Origin: Chloroflexota bacterium
GTDB taxonomy: Bacteria > Chloroflexota > Limnocylindria > P2-11E
DNA length: 58,691 bases
Assembly: GCA_005881885.1 (NCBI GenBank)
Contig: VBDX01000144.1
Coordinates: 1 to 58,691 of the forward strand
Direction of reading: 5' to 3'
Shown here: positions 1-9,545 of the stretch, in pieces
Numbering within the stretch: the first letter of the stretch is position 1
Layout: each line of letters begins with the position of its first letter
Made by a program: the position numbers and the translations under genes
The notes under the pieces: model-generated
What the model saw: only the letters and a program-made list of their open reading frames with translations
Databases searched by the model: none
Told to the model about the DNA's origin: nothing

Positions 1-284
1 AACAGCGGGTTCGGGAGCGTGATCTCGTCCCAGCCCAGCGCGAATCCGTTCTGACTCGTGTGCGGGACCATGAGCCCCGTAACGACGCCGATGCTCAGGA
101 TGCTGTTAACGAGCGGGCGGCCGAACTCCGTCTGCGCGGCGTAGTGCTGGTCGATGTGGATGGGGTTCGTGTTGTTGGTCAGCAGGGAGAACCAGATGTT
201 GTCGGCCTGCGTGATCGTGCGGCCGCTCGACGAGCGATGCACATCGCCGACCTTGAAGTCCTCGAGGAAGGGGCCATCGGTCAC
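1..284 (-). CDS. MaoC-family (R)-enoyl-CoA hydratase-like protein, 3' end cut off by window
   Basis: Translating the minus strand from the GTG at 284 gives VTDGPFLEDFKVGDVHRSS, then GRTITQADN and, further on, NPIHIDQHYA. This is the N-terminal hot-dog-fold pattern of MaoC-type dehydratases, with the catalytic Asp/His-like stretch N-P-x-H-x-D. Such enzymes hydrate enoyl-CoA or mesaconyl-CoA thioesters in fatty-acid or C4/C5 acid metabolism. About 94 residues are visible and the C-terminal part lies beyond base 1. No clear Shine-Dalgarno precedes the GTG, so the start is tentative. The exact substrate cannot be told from this fragment. Confidence 0.75.
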   Translation of the reverse strand, partial: MTDGPFLEDFKVGDVHRSSSGRTITQADNIWFSLLTNNTNPIHIDQHYAAQTEFGRPLVNSILSIGVVTGLMVPHTSQNGFALGWDEITLPNPL

Positions 285-341
285 GATGGCGGATGGTAGT
301 GGGTGACGACGATTTCTCTCGCGCGATGTTTTGGTCTTCTG

Positions 342-414
342 CTCCGGCAGGAGGACTCGAACCTCCGACCATGGCCTTAACAGGGCCCCGCTCTACCAGC
401 TGAGCTATGCCGGA
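342..414 (-). tRNA. tRNA-Asn (anticodon GTT)
   Basis: The minus strand folds as a cloverleaf. The acceptor stem is TCCGGCA/TGCCGGA with discriminator G. The D arm is GCTC...GAGC, the anticodon loop is CTGTTAA (anticodon GTT), and the T arm is GGAGG-TTCGAGT-CCTCC. The length is 73 nt. The outermost anticodon-stem pair is a G-A mismatch and the other four pairs are Watson-Crick. CCA is not encoded. Confidence 0.95.
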
Positions 415-659
415 CCGCTGAATGAATTCTACCGGAGGAACTCTTGATCTTCGCCGTAGCGCGATGCAAGGCGCATGGAGCGTCTGAAGTGAGAACGCGA
501 CGCACCCGTTCCTCAGTCATCGGGCTCTCGCTCAAAAGTCATCTAGGCTCGATGCGCCGTCGCAGACGACAACGTGAGCGCCACACAAGATGATGGGCGA
601 CGACGACGCCGATGTGGTCGATGACCACAACAAGGGACCGCTTGACTCGGCGAGTGCGT

Positions 660-673
660 AGAACTAACGTTCT
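660..673. promoter_or_regulatory. possible LexA/SOS operator (GAAC-N4-GTTC)
   Basis: AGAACTAACGTTCT is a perfect 5-bp inverted repeat around TAAC and fits the GAAC-N4-GTTC operator used by LexA of Gram-positive-type bacteria. It ends three bases before the GTG of the HNH-like gene. An in-frame TAA at 665-667 prevents a start further upstream. If real, it would overlap the core promoter or leaderless start. One 12-14 bp palindrome can occur by chance. Confidence 0.4.
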
Positions 674-676
674 ATC

Positions 677-1600
677 GTGCTGTTGATCTGTCGCGACTGC
701 GGTCGCGGATTCAAGGACGTGCTCGTGATCGACGCCATTCCTCATCACTTGCGAGCACGAACCCGTTGTCTTGACTGCAGGCCGTTTCGACCACGACGCA
801 GTCCTGAACGCCTTATCCTTCGACCCGCCAAGAAGCTCATCTGCGCTGCCTGTGGCGAAGCCTTTCCTGCGAAGCAGTTCGTAGCTGGGCGAATGCGATC
901 TCTCTACCGGCGGAAGTTTTGTCTCGAGTGCTCCTCCTTCGGAAGTCACAACACGTCGAAGGAGCCAACGGGCCGGAACCCAGACTCCGCAGCCTTGCGA
1001 CGCAAGAAGCGAATGGATTCATGGTTGCGATACCTGCGGAAGCGCCGGCGCCAACGAAAGCAGAAACTGGTCGAACTGCACGGCGGCTGCTGTGAGGACT
1101 GTGGGTACAACAAGAGTCTCGCGGCTCTGGAATTCCATCACCGCAATGCAGAGACAAAGGACTTCGGGCTCGGCAACTTCAACGGGTCCTGGGAACGGCT
1201 CCTAGAAGAAGCAGCGAAGTGCGATCTTCTCTGCGCGAACTGTCACCGCATCCGTCATGCGCTGCAGTTCGTGGGAGGACAAGCTGAACAGATGACACTC
1301 GTTGGGCCGCGTAAGAAGGCCGGCGCTGTCGCATACATGGGTGGCTCGTGCACTGGCTGTAACGAGGTCACCCTGCCGGCCGTTCTCGAGTTTCACCATC
1401 GGGACGCCACAGAGAAGGAGTTCGGGATCTCCCGTGACGGCATGGTCCGGCCGTGGGAGAAGATCCTTGCCGAGCTTGCGAAGTGCGTGATGTTGTGCGC
1501 GAACTGTCATCGCGAGGTGCACGCTGGGGTGCGGCAGATCGAGGGTCGGCAGGGTCTCATCTTGCCGCCGATAGAAATAGCAGCGTCACCCGCCGCGTAA
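677..1600 (+). CDS. Protein with duplicated zinc-knuckle pairs and two HNH-like nuclease modules
   Basis: The protein has 307 aa from GTG. Two N-terminal C-x2-C pair sets occur (C5/C8 with C31/C34, and C56/C59 with C82/C85), then a very basic linker (110-132). Two HNH-like modules follow. Module 1 has C139/C142, LEFHH (151-155) and CANCH (186-190) plus H194. Module 2 has C225/C228, LEFHH (237-241) and CANCH (274-278) plus H282. C-x2-C...HH...C-x2-C-H is the treble-clef layout of McrA-type HNH endonucleases, so DNA binding or cleavage is the likely role. Both halves are internally duplicated. Base composition is visibly less GC-rich than the neighbours and the gene sits beside tRNA-Asn, which suggests acquisition. 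The cellular function is unknown. Confidence 0.75.
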   Translation: MLLICRDCGRGFKDVLVIDAIPHHLRARTRCLDCRPFRPRRSPERLILRPAKKLICAACGEAFPAKQFVAGRMRSLYRRKFCLECSSFGSHNTSKEPTGRNPDSAALRRKKRMDSWLRYLRKRRRQRKQKLVELHGGCCEDCGYNKSLAALEFHHRNAETKDFGLGNFNGSWERLLEEAAKCDLLCANCHRIRHALQFVGGQAEQMTLVGPRKKAGAVAYMGGSCTGCNEVTLPAVLEFHHRDATEKEFGISRDGMVRPWEKILAELAKCVMLCANCHREVHAGVRQIEGRQGLILPPIEIAASPAA

Positions 1601-1612
1601 TCTCGGCGGTCC

Positions 1613-1975
1613 GTGCACACCGCCATCACCACCCCCGCTGCGTTCCTCACGTACACGACGTTGTACGTCCCGCTCATCGTTTCCGCGATCGCGCTCGCGC
1701 TGCGCGGCACGGCGAGGGTAGGCTGGCGCAGGTGGGCCTTCACGGGACTGCTCGGCATCGCGACCGCGATCATCTGGGACCATCCACTCACGTTCGGCGG
1801 CGCGGTACTCGCGGCCCCGCTGATGGTCGCCGGCGCCGCCGTCGCCGAGCCGATCTGGCGGGTCGTTGAGCGCCCGACGCGCGGCCGCGTCCTCACGTTG
1901 GTCACCCTCGCCGGGATCTGCGCGCCGGCGCTCACCGGCGTCCTCGACCTTGCGCTCCGTTCACGCACTCCGTAG
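1613..1975 (+). CDS. Small membrane protein, unknown function
   Basis: This is a 120-aa ORF from a GTG. It is mostly hydrophobic, with about four candidate membrane segments near residues 9-30 (TLYVPLIVSAIALAL), 42-56, 61-80 and 95-113, and short Arg-rich loops between them. It begins 12 bases after the HNH-like gene and could be co-transcribed with it. No family motif is recognised. The alternation of hydrophobic segments and basic loops supports a real inner-membrane protein rather than a shadow of the overlapping minus-strand frames. Confidence 0.5.
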   Translation: MHTAITTPAAFLTYTTLYVPLIVSAIALALRGTARVGWRRWAFTGLLGIATAIIWDHPLTFGGAVLAAPLMVAGAAVAEPIWRVVERPTRGRVLTLVTLAGICAPALTGVLDLALRSRTP

Positions 1976-2003
1976 GCTCGAGCCGCGCGCGTTCCTCCGC
2001 GGC

Positions 2004-2477
2004 GTGGTGGACACGACCCGGACAGAGCTATTGGCGGAGCACTCGTCCTTCCGCTCAACGACTTACTCCTACATGGCGCAGATGTGGTTCGGCAACCCGC
2101 AGCTGCACTACGAGGTCTGGATACGTAGCCGCATCGGCGTGATCGAGCTCGGGCTCCACTTCGAGGCCGATCCGCTCACCAACGCGCGTCTGCTGGCCGC
2201 GTTCAAAGCGCGGGAGCGTGCGATCCGCGATGAGCTCGGCAACGATGCGCGTATCGAGATCTGGGACAAAGGATGGGCGCGCATTTGGGAGCCCGTCCCG
2301 CTCGACACGCTCGACGACGAATTCCTCGAGCGCCTCGCGTCGCGCATGACGGCCTACATCACCGTGCTCGAGCCGATCCTCCTCGACGAACTACCGTCGG
2401 ACGTCGCGTGGTCGGAGCCGCGCGGGCGGCCAGCTCATCGCGCCGCCACTGGAGCGCGCGCGAAGCAGCGCCCGTAG
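2004..2477 (+). CDS. Conserved-looking hypothetical protein
   Basis: The open frame extends upstream into the preceding gene, but its N-terminal part is Arg/Ser-rich shadow sequence. Protein-like character begins near FLRGVVDTTRTELL, so the GTG at 2004 is taken as a conservative start (157 aa); a TTG near 1950 is possible. The body has a mixed alpha/beta look (YEVWIRSRIGVIELGLHFE, then a helical NARLLAAFKARERAIRDEL) and ends in a basic tail. No catalytic motif is recognised. The 3' end overlaps the convergent hydrolase gene by about 43 bases. Confidence 0.5.
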   Translation: MVDTTRTELLAEHSSFRSTTYSYMAQMWFGNPQLHYEVWIRSRIGVIELGLHFEADPLTNARLLAAFKARERAIRDELGNDARIEIWDKGWARIWEPVPLDTLDDEFLERLASRMTAYITVLEPILLDELPSDVAWSEPRGRPAHRAATGARAKQRP

Positions 2478-3211
2478 AACTCGAGCGTCCGCTTCCACGA
2501 AGTGCAGGCTTGCTCGTAGCCCGGCGTCTTGGGGTCCTCGAGCGAGGCCTTGAGAAAGCCGTGGCCCAGGCCGGGGTAAATGTGGAACTCATGCTCGACG
2601 CCGGCCTTCTGCAGCGGCGCACGAAGCTTTTCGACGTTGTCCATTCCCGCGCCGGCGTCCTGGTCGCCCCAGTGGCCGAGGATCGGTCCGCGCATCTTCG
2701 GTGCGAGGTCGATCGGCGAGGCGTCGGTCCGCGCGTCGGCAGGGAAGCCGTAGTAGGAGACCGTCGCCGCGATCCCCTCTTTCCGCGCCGCGAGGAGCAG
2801 GACCATCGTGCCGCCCATGCAGAAGCCAATAGTCCCGACGGTAGCCTTCACGTCTCGGTGCGCGCCTAGCCAGTCGATCGCGGCCGACATGTCGCGGCCC
2901 CAGCGCTTGAAGTCGAGCTTCTTCGCCCTCTCCATCGCCGCCTCGCGGGTCGGCTCGGGGAGGGCGCCCTCGCGAAAGAAATATTCGGGCGTCACCGCGA
3001 CGAATCCCGCCTGTGCTAGCCGCCGCGCGAGATTGTCGTAGAACGGGCTACGGCCGAAGACGTCGTTCACGATCAGGATCCCAGGCGCCGGAGTGCGTTC
3101 AGGGAAGGCGAGGAGCCCGGGCATCGCTGCGCGCCCCTCGACCGGGATCGTCGCTTCTTCGATGCGCACATCGGGGATGGGAGCGCCGGCAGGAACTTCG
3201 GGATGGCACAT
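2435..3211 (-). CDS. Dienelactone hydrolase-family protein
   Basis: This is a 258-aa alpha/beta hydrolase. ILIVNDVFGRSPF precedes the first helices, GFCMGG is the nucleophile elbow with Cys in place of Ser (the dienelactone hydrolase hallmark), GHWGDQDAG carries the acid, and YPGLGHGF carries the catalytic His. Family members open lactone rings such as carboxymethylenebutenolide or act as broad esterases in the cytoplasm. The ATG at 3211 is chosen because AGGAGG lies 7 nt upstream; an upstream in-frame codon would add seven residues with no better signal. The actual substrate is not inferable from context. Confidence 0.85.
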   Translation of the reverse strand: MCHPEVPAGAPIPDVRIEEATIPVEGRAAMPGLLAFPERTPAPGILIVNDVFGRSPFYDNLARRLAQAGFVAVTPEYFFREGALPEPTREAAMERAKKLDFKRWGRDMSAAIDWLGAHRDVKATVGTIGFCMGGTMVLLLAARKEGIAATVSYYGFPADARTDASPIDLAPKMRGPILGHWGDQDAGAGMDNVEKLRAPLQKAGVEHEFHIYPGLGHGFLKASLEDPKTPGYEQACTSWKRTLEFYGRCFARAPVAAR

Positions 3212-3317
3212 CTGTTGACCTCCTGCGGACACGGACGACGGACCGCGCGAGTCTAGAGTCCGGCGGTGGGCCAGGCCGACCTACGTTGAGCGCGTCGTGC
3301 GCACGCCGATCGTCGGG

Positions 3318-3643
3318 TCACGACCCGCGGATCACAGCGATGAGCCTCGTGAAGACGAGGGCAGAGCCGAGGAGCATGAGGATCGTTCCGGCAAGCGCGC
3401 CGCCCATCGTGTCGATACGCGGGAAACGGCTGCGCCGCGCGAGGACGATCGCGGCGACCGCAAACGCGGCACCAACACCGACCAGACCGCGAGGAAGACG
3501 TCGTACCCAAGCAGCTGGCGCTTCGCGAAGAAAGGCGGATAAGGACTCGACTGGTAGGCATTCGCGCCCTCGACAAAGATCGCGATAACGGCGGAGCCGA
3601 TGCCCACAGTCGCTCCGAGGATGCCGCCGATCCAGCCCCACAT
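3318..3643 (-). pseudogene. Small three-helix membrane protein gene interrupted by a frameshift
   Basis: From the ATG at 3643 the frame reads MWGWIGGILGATVGIGSAV and continues through KRQLLGYDVFLAVW. It then turns into Arg/Ser-rich junk. Hydrophobic sequence resumes in the adjacent frame (GLVGVGAAFAVAAIVLARR, then GGALAGTILMLLGSALVFTR) and ends at 3318. Joined near 3484-3492 by one extra base, the two parts give a protein of about 108 aa with three membrane helices, the second spanning the junction. No slippery heptamer is present, so a mutation or a sequencing indel is likelier than programmed frameshifting. The family is not recognised. Confidence 0.6.
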
Positions 3644-3707
3644 CCGGTCGCGTCTGCTGCTGACACCCTCGCCGGGGCCGACGGGACTCTCAATGACTGG
3701 GGGCACG

Positions 3708-3908
3708 TTACGGCTTTCGCGCCGCGTCCACCGCCTCCAGCGCGTTGCCGACGAGACGCTGCGCACCCCCGAGCGCGCGAGGCACATCGAAGCGACGATC
3801 AAAGCTGCCGAGATTCTCCGCCGCCTCGAGGGCCTCCTCCAGCGCGGACTGCGCGAGACGCAGCGCGGACCCAAGCCGCTCGAGCTCACCCGTGTCGATC
3901 TCTGCCAT
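3708..3908 (-). CDS. Small helical protein, unknown function
   Basis: The 66-aa ORF starts at ATG 3908; a TTG two codons upstream is also possible. Its sequence is rich in Ala, Glu and Leu (LERLGSALRLAQSALEEALE), with heptad-like spacing suggesting one or two amphipathic helices and then a short basic tail. It lies about 64 bases upstream of the frameshifted membrane gene on the same strand. No Shine-Dalgarno is obvious and overlapping plus-strand frames are open, so its reality is uncertain. Confidence 0.45.
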   Translation of the reverse strand: MAEIDTGELERLGSALRLAQSALEEALEAAENLGSFDRRFDVPRALGGAQRLVGNALEAVDAARKP

Positions 3909-3959
3909 CGCCAAGAGGTTAGCGGCTGACGAGGACCATCACGCTCGTCGCGCTTGGCT

Positions 3960-4508
3960 ATGCTCGCGCTCGTGAAGCCCCTCCGCACGATCCGTCGCGT
4001 ATCGCAGATCCGGCAGTACAAGGACGAACCGGTCCCGCACGATGTTGTTGACGAACTCCTCGAGCTCGCCCGCTGGACGGGCAGCTCGAGGAATGGCCAG
4101 CCATGGCACTTCATCGTGGTCCGGGACAAGGAGCGCCTCCGAACGATCGCGGCGCTGCGCCCGAGCATCAACTGGGCGGCCGGCGCGCCGCTCGGCATCG
4201 CGATCGTGTTCCCGCCCGGGAGCGGACTCGGCGAGGCCTATGACGAGGGTCGCGTGACCGAGCGCCTGCTCACCGGAGCGAAGCTGCTCGGCTACGGCGG
4301 TGGCGTCGCCTGGTTCGGGGAGCCGCCGCTCCAGGCGGAGGCGAAACGGATCCTCGGCATCCCAGAGGACCGGCATGCGCGCCAGATCGTGATGATCGGG
4401 CGCGCGGCTTCCGCGAAGGACCCTCGACCGAAGGGACCGCCGCGCGGGCGCAAGCCGCTGTCCGAGCTCGTCAGCTACGAGCGCTGGGGCGGATCGAAGA
4501 GCGCTTAA
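3960..4508 (+). CDS. Nitroreductase-family FMN oxidoreductase
   Basis: This is a 182-aa protein. The N-terminal VSQIRQYKDEPVP matches the family R-S-I-R-x-Y/F-x-x-x-P-V signature that contacts FMN phosphate. ARWTGSSRNGQPWHFIVV is the classical A-x-x-A-P-S-x-x-N-x-Q-P-W block, and a Gly-rich segment follows (KLLGYGGGVAW). Such enzymes are dimeric flavoproteins that reduce nitro or enoyl compounds with NAD(P)H. The start is uncertain between TTG 3954 and ATG 3960. The gene converges on rpoD and ends at a strong hairpin. The physiological substrate is unknown. Confidence 0.8.
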   Translation: MLALVKPLRTIRRVSQIRQYKDEPVPHDVVDELLELARWTGSSRNGQPWHFIVVRDKERLRTIAALRPSINWAAGAPLGIAIVFPPGSGLGEAYDEGRVTERLLTGAKLLGYGGGVAWFGEPPLQAEAKRILGIPEDRHARQIVMIGRAASAKDPRPKGPPRGRKPLSELVSYERWGGSKSA

Positions 4509-4510
4509 TG

Positions 4511-4534
4511 GAGGGGGCGCCTCGGCGCCCCCTC
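4511..4534. terminator. Bidirectional hairpin between convergent genes
   Basis: GAGGGGGCGC-CTCG-GCGCCCCCTC is a perfect 10-bp stem with a four-base loop. It lies between the stop of the nitroreductase gene (plus) and the stop of rpoD (minus) and could end transcription from both sides. No long U tract follows on either strand, so factor-assisted termination is possible. Confidence 0.7.
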
Positions 4535-4541
4535 TCGTCAG

Positions 4542-6199
<1,658 letters not shown>

Positions 6200-6203
<4 letters not shown>

Positions 6204-8020
6204 TCATCCCTCTTGTCCACATCCGCTGTGTGCAGGACGGTGTGTCGCTCTCGGCGTTTCATCAGCTCGGTGAGCTGGTCCGCCAGGTGGGCGATCTCTC
6301 CGTCCAGCGCACTCCCGTCGCCCCCTTCGCCGCGCCGGAGCCTCGCCCCGGCGTCCTCAAGACGACGCCGCAGATTCCATTCCCGAAGGCTCAGCGCCGC
6401 GATCTCGATCGCCTGACCAGGCTCGACCTCGTCTCCGAACTCAGGCGTCGATGCGCCAAGTGCCGCTACGACGGCGGCCAAGTGAGCCGGTAAGTCAGAG
6501 GTCGGGTGCTTCCCCGCCTGAAGCTGTTCATACAGCGCTCGCAAGTCGGGGTCGTCGAGGTCGCCGGGATCGAGGTCGGCGCGCGCCGCGTCCTCGGGAA
6601 ATCGGGTCAATAGTGCCATTAGGTAACGCGCGGGAGAGCCCGTTTGTTTCGTGGTCGTCTCAGCACGGTCGGGGGGCGCTGCCCCCCGACCCCCGGACTC
6701 TCGCGACGGCGCCGCCGCTTCACGGCGTAGCGCTTCCTGCTCAACACCGGTGAGCTTGGACAGCGTCCCGAGGTAGAGCTCACGCGTCAGGGCGTCCGGC
6801 TCGTTCCCCACGAGCGGTACCGCTTCAGCGAGGAAGCGACGGCGTCCCTCGGCTCGCTCGAGGTCGGTCCGGGCGGCAATGCGATCGATCACGAACTCCA
6901 GAACGGGTTTGGCGTCGGCGAGAAGCGCCCGGAGCCGCTGCGGATCCTCCCGGGCGAGCTGGTCAGGATCGGTCTCGTCCGGCAGGACGGTCACCTCCAC
7001 CGAGACAGCCCCCTTGCCGACCTCACCGACGCCCGCTCGGCGTTTCGCCCGGTGCACCGCTTGGACGATCTCGGTACCACGGCGTTCCGCCGACTGCTGA
7101 CCGGCCGCGTCGCCATCGAAGGCAACGATCGCCCGGTCGATCCGCATCGCTTCGAGCACCTTGTATTGGTCCTCGGTGAGGGCCGTGCCCATGGAGGCGA
7201 CGGTGTTGGCGAAACCGGCCTGGTGCATGGCGATCGCGTCGAAATAGCCCTCCACGATCACTGCCGTGCGCTCCTTGCGGATCGCCGCACGAGCCGTATC
7301 GAGCCCGTACAGCGTCGCGCTTTTGTTGAAGAGGGCGGTCTGCGGCGAATTGAGGTACTTCCCAGGCTGGTCGGGCCGCATCGCCCGGCCGCCGAAGGCC
7401 ACGATCCGTCCCCGGCCGTCCTTGATCGGGACGATCAGCCGGTCGCGGAAGCGGTCGAAGAGGCCCCGTTCTGTCGAGCTGATGAGCCCCGCCGAGACGA
7501 CCTCCTCGTCCGCGTATCCCTTCTTCCGGAGATACGACAGGAGGCCGTCGAAGCTGTCGGGCGCGTACCCCAAGCCGAAACGCTCGACTGTCTCCGGCTT
7601 GATCCCCCGGCCGGCGATGTAGACCGCGACCTCCCGGCCTCGCGCCGTCCCGCGGAGCGCCTGCCGGAAGTAGAAGTGGGCGGTGTCGTTGGCGGCGAGC
7701 AGCCGCTTTTCACGTTCCTGGTCCTCCGGCGCGCGCCGGCTGGTGAGCTCGACACCGGCTCGGTCGGCGAGGACCCGCAGCGCCTCCGCCGGCTCGAGGC
7801 CGTCTTGCTCCTCGAGCCAGGTGAAGGCGTCGCCGTCGCGGGAGCAGCCGAAGCAGTGGTAGCGCCTGCGATCGGGGTCGACCTGGAACGAGGGCGTCTT
7901 TTCAGAGTGGAACGGGCAGAGGCCCTTGTAGACCCTACCGGCCTTCTTGAGCGCGACCCGCTCGCCGATCAGCTGAACGATGTCGACGCGCTCTTTGACG
8001 AGATCGAAGTCACCCGGCAC
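6200..8020 (-). CDS. dnaG: DNA primase
   Basis: The protein has 606 aa from GTG and synthesises RNA primers at the replication fork. The CHC2 zinc ribbon has C35, H38, C56 and C59 ([13 protein letters not shown] ... YHCFGC). The catalytic core follows, with GGRAM and the Toprim signature [15 protein letters not shown] and FDGDAAGQ. The C-terminal third is the variable helicase-interaction region. A GC palindrome at 6671-6687 is read in frame as [11 protein letters not shown] in the linker before this region. The downstream rpoD overlaps by 4 bases and the response regulator gene lies 28 bases upstream. Confidence 0.97.
6671..6687. repeat. GC palindrome, member of dispersed family (copy in dnaG)
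   Basis: GGGGGGC-GCT-GCCCCCC is a perfect 7-bp stem with a 3-nt loop, followed by GACCCCCGGA. It is read in frame on the minus strand inside the dnaG linker as [11 protein letters not shown]. Related copies lie at 18089, 41351, 42166, 52886 and 53437. Confidence 0.75.
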
Positions 8021-8048
8021 CAGAGCCAGTATCGCGCGGGACTTGCTC

Positions 8049-8417
8049 TTAGAGCGGAAGCTTGAGGAGCTCTTCGAGCTTGAAGGCGTCGACCGGCTTG
8101 GTCACGTGGTGGTGAAAGCCGGCATCGCGCGAGAGGCGCCGGTGCCGATCCTCTCCGTAGCCGGTTAGGGCTACGAGGATCGCGTCCTGGAGCCCGACCT
8201 CTTCACGGAGGCGCCGAGCAACCTCAAAACCGTCCATCTCCGGCATGCCGATGTCGAGCAGGACGACCTCGGGACGGTGGGTGGCGGCGATCTCGAGCGC
8301 CGATCGTCCGTCGTGCGCCGTCGCGACATCGTGACCGAAGTCGCGCACGAGCTCCGCGAGCGCCTCGGCGGTGTCGCGATTGTCGTCAACGATCAGGATC
8401 CGCCGAGGAGAACCCAC
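8049..8417 (-). CDS. Stand-alone CheY-like response regulator receiver
   Basis: This 122-aa single-domain receiver has the N-terminal acidic pair in ILIVDDNRDTAE, the phospho-acceptor Asp in VVLLDIGMPEMDGFE, the switch Thr in VALTGYGED and the invariant Lys in VTKPVD. There is no output domain, so it should act by protein-protein contact or as a phosphate relay. GTG 8417 is supported by AAGGTG 8 nt upstream. It is wedged between dgt (12 bases) and dnaG (28 bases) in the same direction, with no histidine kinase in the window. A link to replication control is inference from position only. Confidence 0.92.
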   Translation of the reverse strand: MGSPRRILIVDDNRDTAEALAELVRDFGHDVATAHDGRSALEIAATHRPEVVLLDIGMPEMDGFEVARRLREEVGLQDAILVALTGYGEDRHRRLSRDAGFHHHVTKPVDAFKLEELLKLPL

Positions 8418-8429
8418 TAGCGCGACACC

Positions 8430-9521
8430 TTAGAGGTGGCTCCAGCCTGACGGAATGAAGATCGAGGCGTAAGTGTCGAGCGCATAGCGGTCGGTCATCC
8501 CCGCGACGTAGTCGGCGACCGCGCGCTTCGCCCCCTCCTGCTTGGCGATCCGTTGATGCTCGGGCGGCAATAGGTCGGCGTGTTCCTCGAAGTACCCGAG
8601 CAGCTCCCAGAGGACACCTTGCGCCTTGCGGTCTTCGGTCTTGGCCGGACCGGCGAGGTACACGTTCTCGAACATGAACTTGCGCAGGGCGTTCGTCGCT
8701 TCGAGGACCTCGTCACTCATCGTCACGTTCGGTTTGCCGTATGAAGTGACGATCACGTCGTAGATCATCGTGTCGAGCCGCTCGGCGCGGTCGCGGCCGA
8801 GCGACGCGCGGATCGCCTGCGGGATGTCCTCCTCGCGCACGATCCCGGCCCGCATCGCGTCGTCTATGTCGTGATGGAGGTACGCGATCTTGTCGGCGTA
8901 CCGCACGATCCATCCCTCCGGCGTTTCGGGGATTCCCCATGCTGCCGTCTCGACCCCACCCTCGGTGGGCGCACTGTGCTTGGCGATCCCGTCGCGGACC
9001 TCGTGCGTCAGGTTGAGGCCCGCACCATTCTTCTCGATCTTCTCGACGATCCGGACGCTCTGCTCGTTATGTCTGAAGCCCTCGGGCGCGAGGAACCGGC
9101 CAAGCAGCTCCTCCCCGATGTGCCCGAACGGGGTATGCCCGACGTCGTGGCCCATGGCCATGGCCTCGACGAGATCTTCATTCAGGCGGAGCGCACGTGC
9201 CATCGAGCGGCCGATCTGCGTGACCTCGAGCGTGTGCGTCAGACGCGTGCGGTAGTGGTCGCCGACGGGCGCCAGGAATACCTGCGTCTTGTGCTTGAGC
9301 CGGCGGAACGCCTTGCTATGCACTATCCGGTCGCGATCGAGGGCGAACGCCGCGCGCGTCGGGGACGGCTCCTCCGGGCGATCGCGGCGCGCGCTCGCGG
9401 AGCGGGTCGCGTGCTCGGAAAGCGTGGTCGCCTCGAGCTCTTCGGTGTGCTCGCGCACGCGCAGCGCTGAGACGGAGCGGGTTCGGGAGAGCTTGGCCTC
9501 GGCGCGCGTCTGTGTGGCCAT
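8430..9521 (-). CDS. dgt: Deoxyguanosinetriphosphate triphosphohydrolase-like HD protein
   Basis: The 363-aa protein cleaves dNTPs (classically dGTP) to nucleoside and triphosphate. Motifs are DRDRIVHSKAFRRLKHKTQV, TRLTHTLEVTQIGRS (first HD-domain His), MGHDVGHTPFGHIGE (HD pair) and later RYADKIAYLHHDIDD. These match the dGTPase HD superfamily. Because most homologues begin just before the equivalent of REHTEELEATTLSEHA, the first 20 or so residues may be untranslated; ATG 9521 has no clear Shine-Dalgarno. The order dgt-dnaG is widespread in high-GC bacteria. Confidence 0.93.
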   Translation of the reverse strand: MATQTRAEAKLSRTRSVSALRVREHTEELEATTLSEHATRSASARRDRPEEPSPTRAAFALDRDRIVHSKAFRRLKHKTQVFLAPVGDHYRTRLTHTLEVTQIGRSMARALRLNEDLVEAMAMGHDVGHTPFGHIGEELLGRFLAPEGFRHNEQSVRIVEKIEKNGAGLNLTHEVRDGIAKHSAPTEGGVETAAWGIPETPEGWIVRYADKIAYLHHDIDDAMRAGIVREEDIPQAIRASLGRDRAERLDTMIYDVIVTSYGKPNVTMSDEVLEATNALRKFMFENVYLAGPAKTEDRKAQGVLWELLGYFEEHADLLPPEHQRIAKQEGAKRAVADYVAGMTDRYALDTYASIFIPSGWSHL

Positions 9522-9545
9522 CGCGCGTAGGTTAATCGCCGCGCC

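Noticed and set aside
3484-3492. Programmed -1 frameshift in the small membrane gene
   Set aside because: The site reads GCGGTCTGGTCGG on the coding strand, which has no X-XXY-YYZ heptamer.
7052-8065. A 337-codon plus-strand frame opposite dnaG
   Set aside because: Antisense shadow of the primase gene; no protein-like motif.
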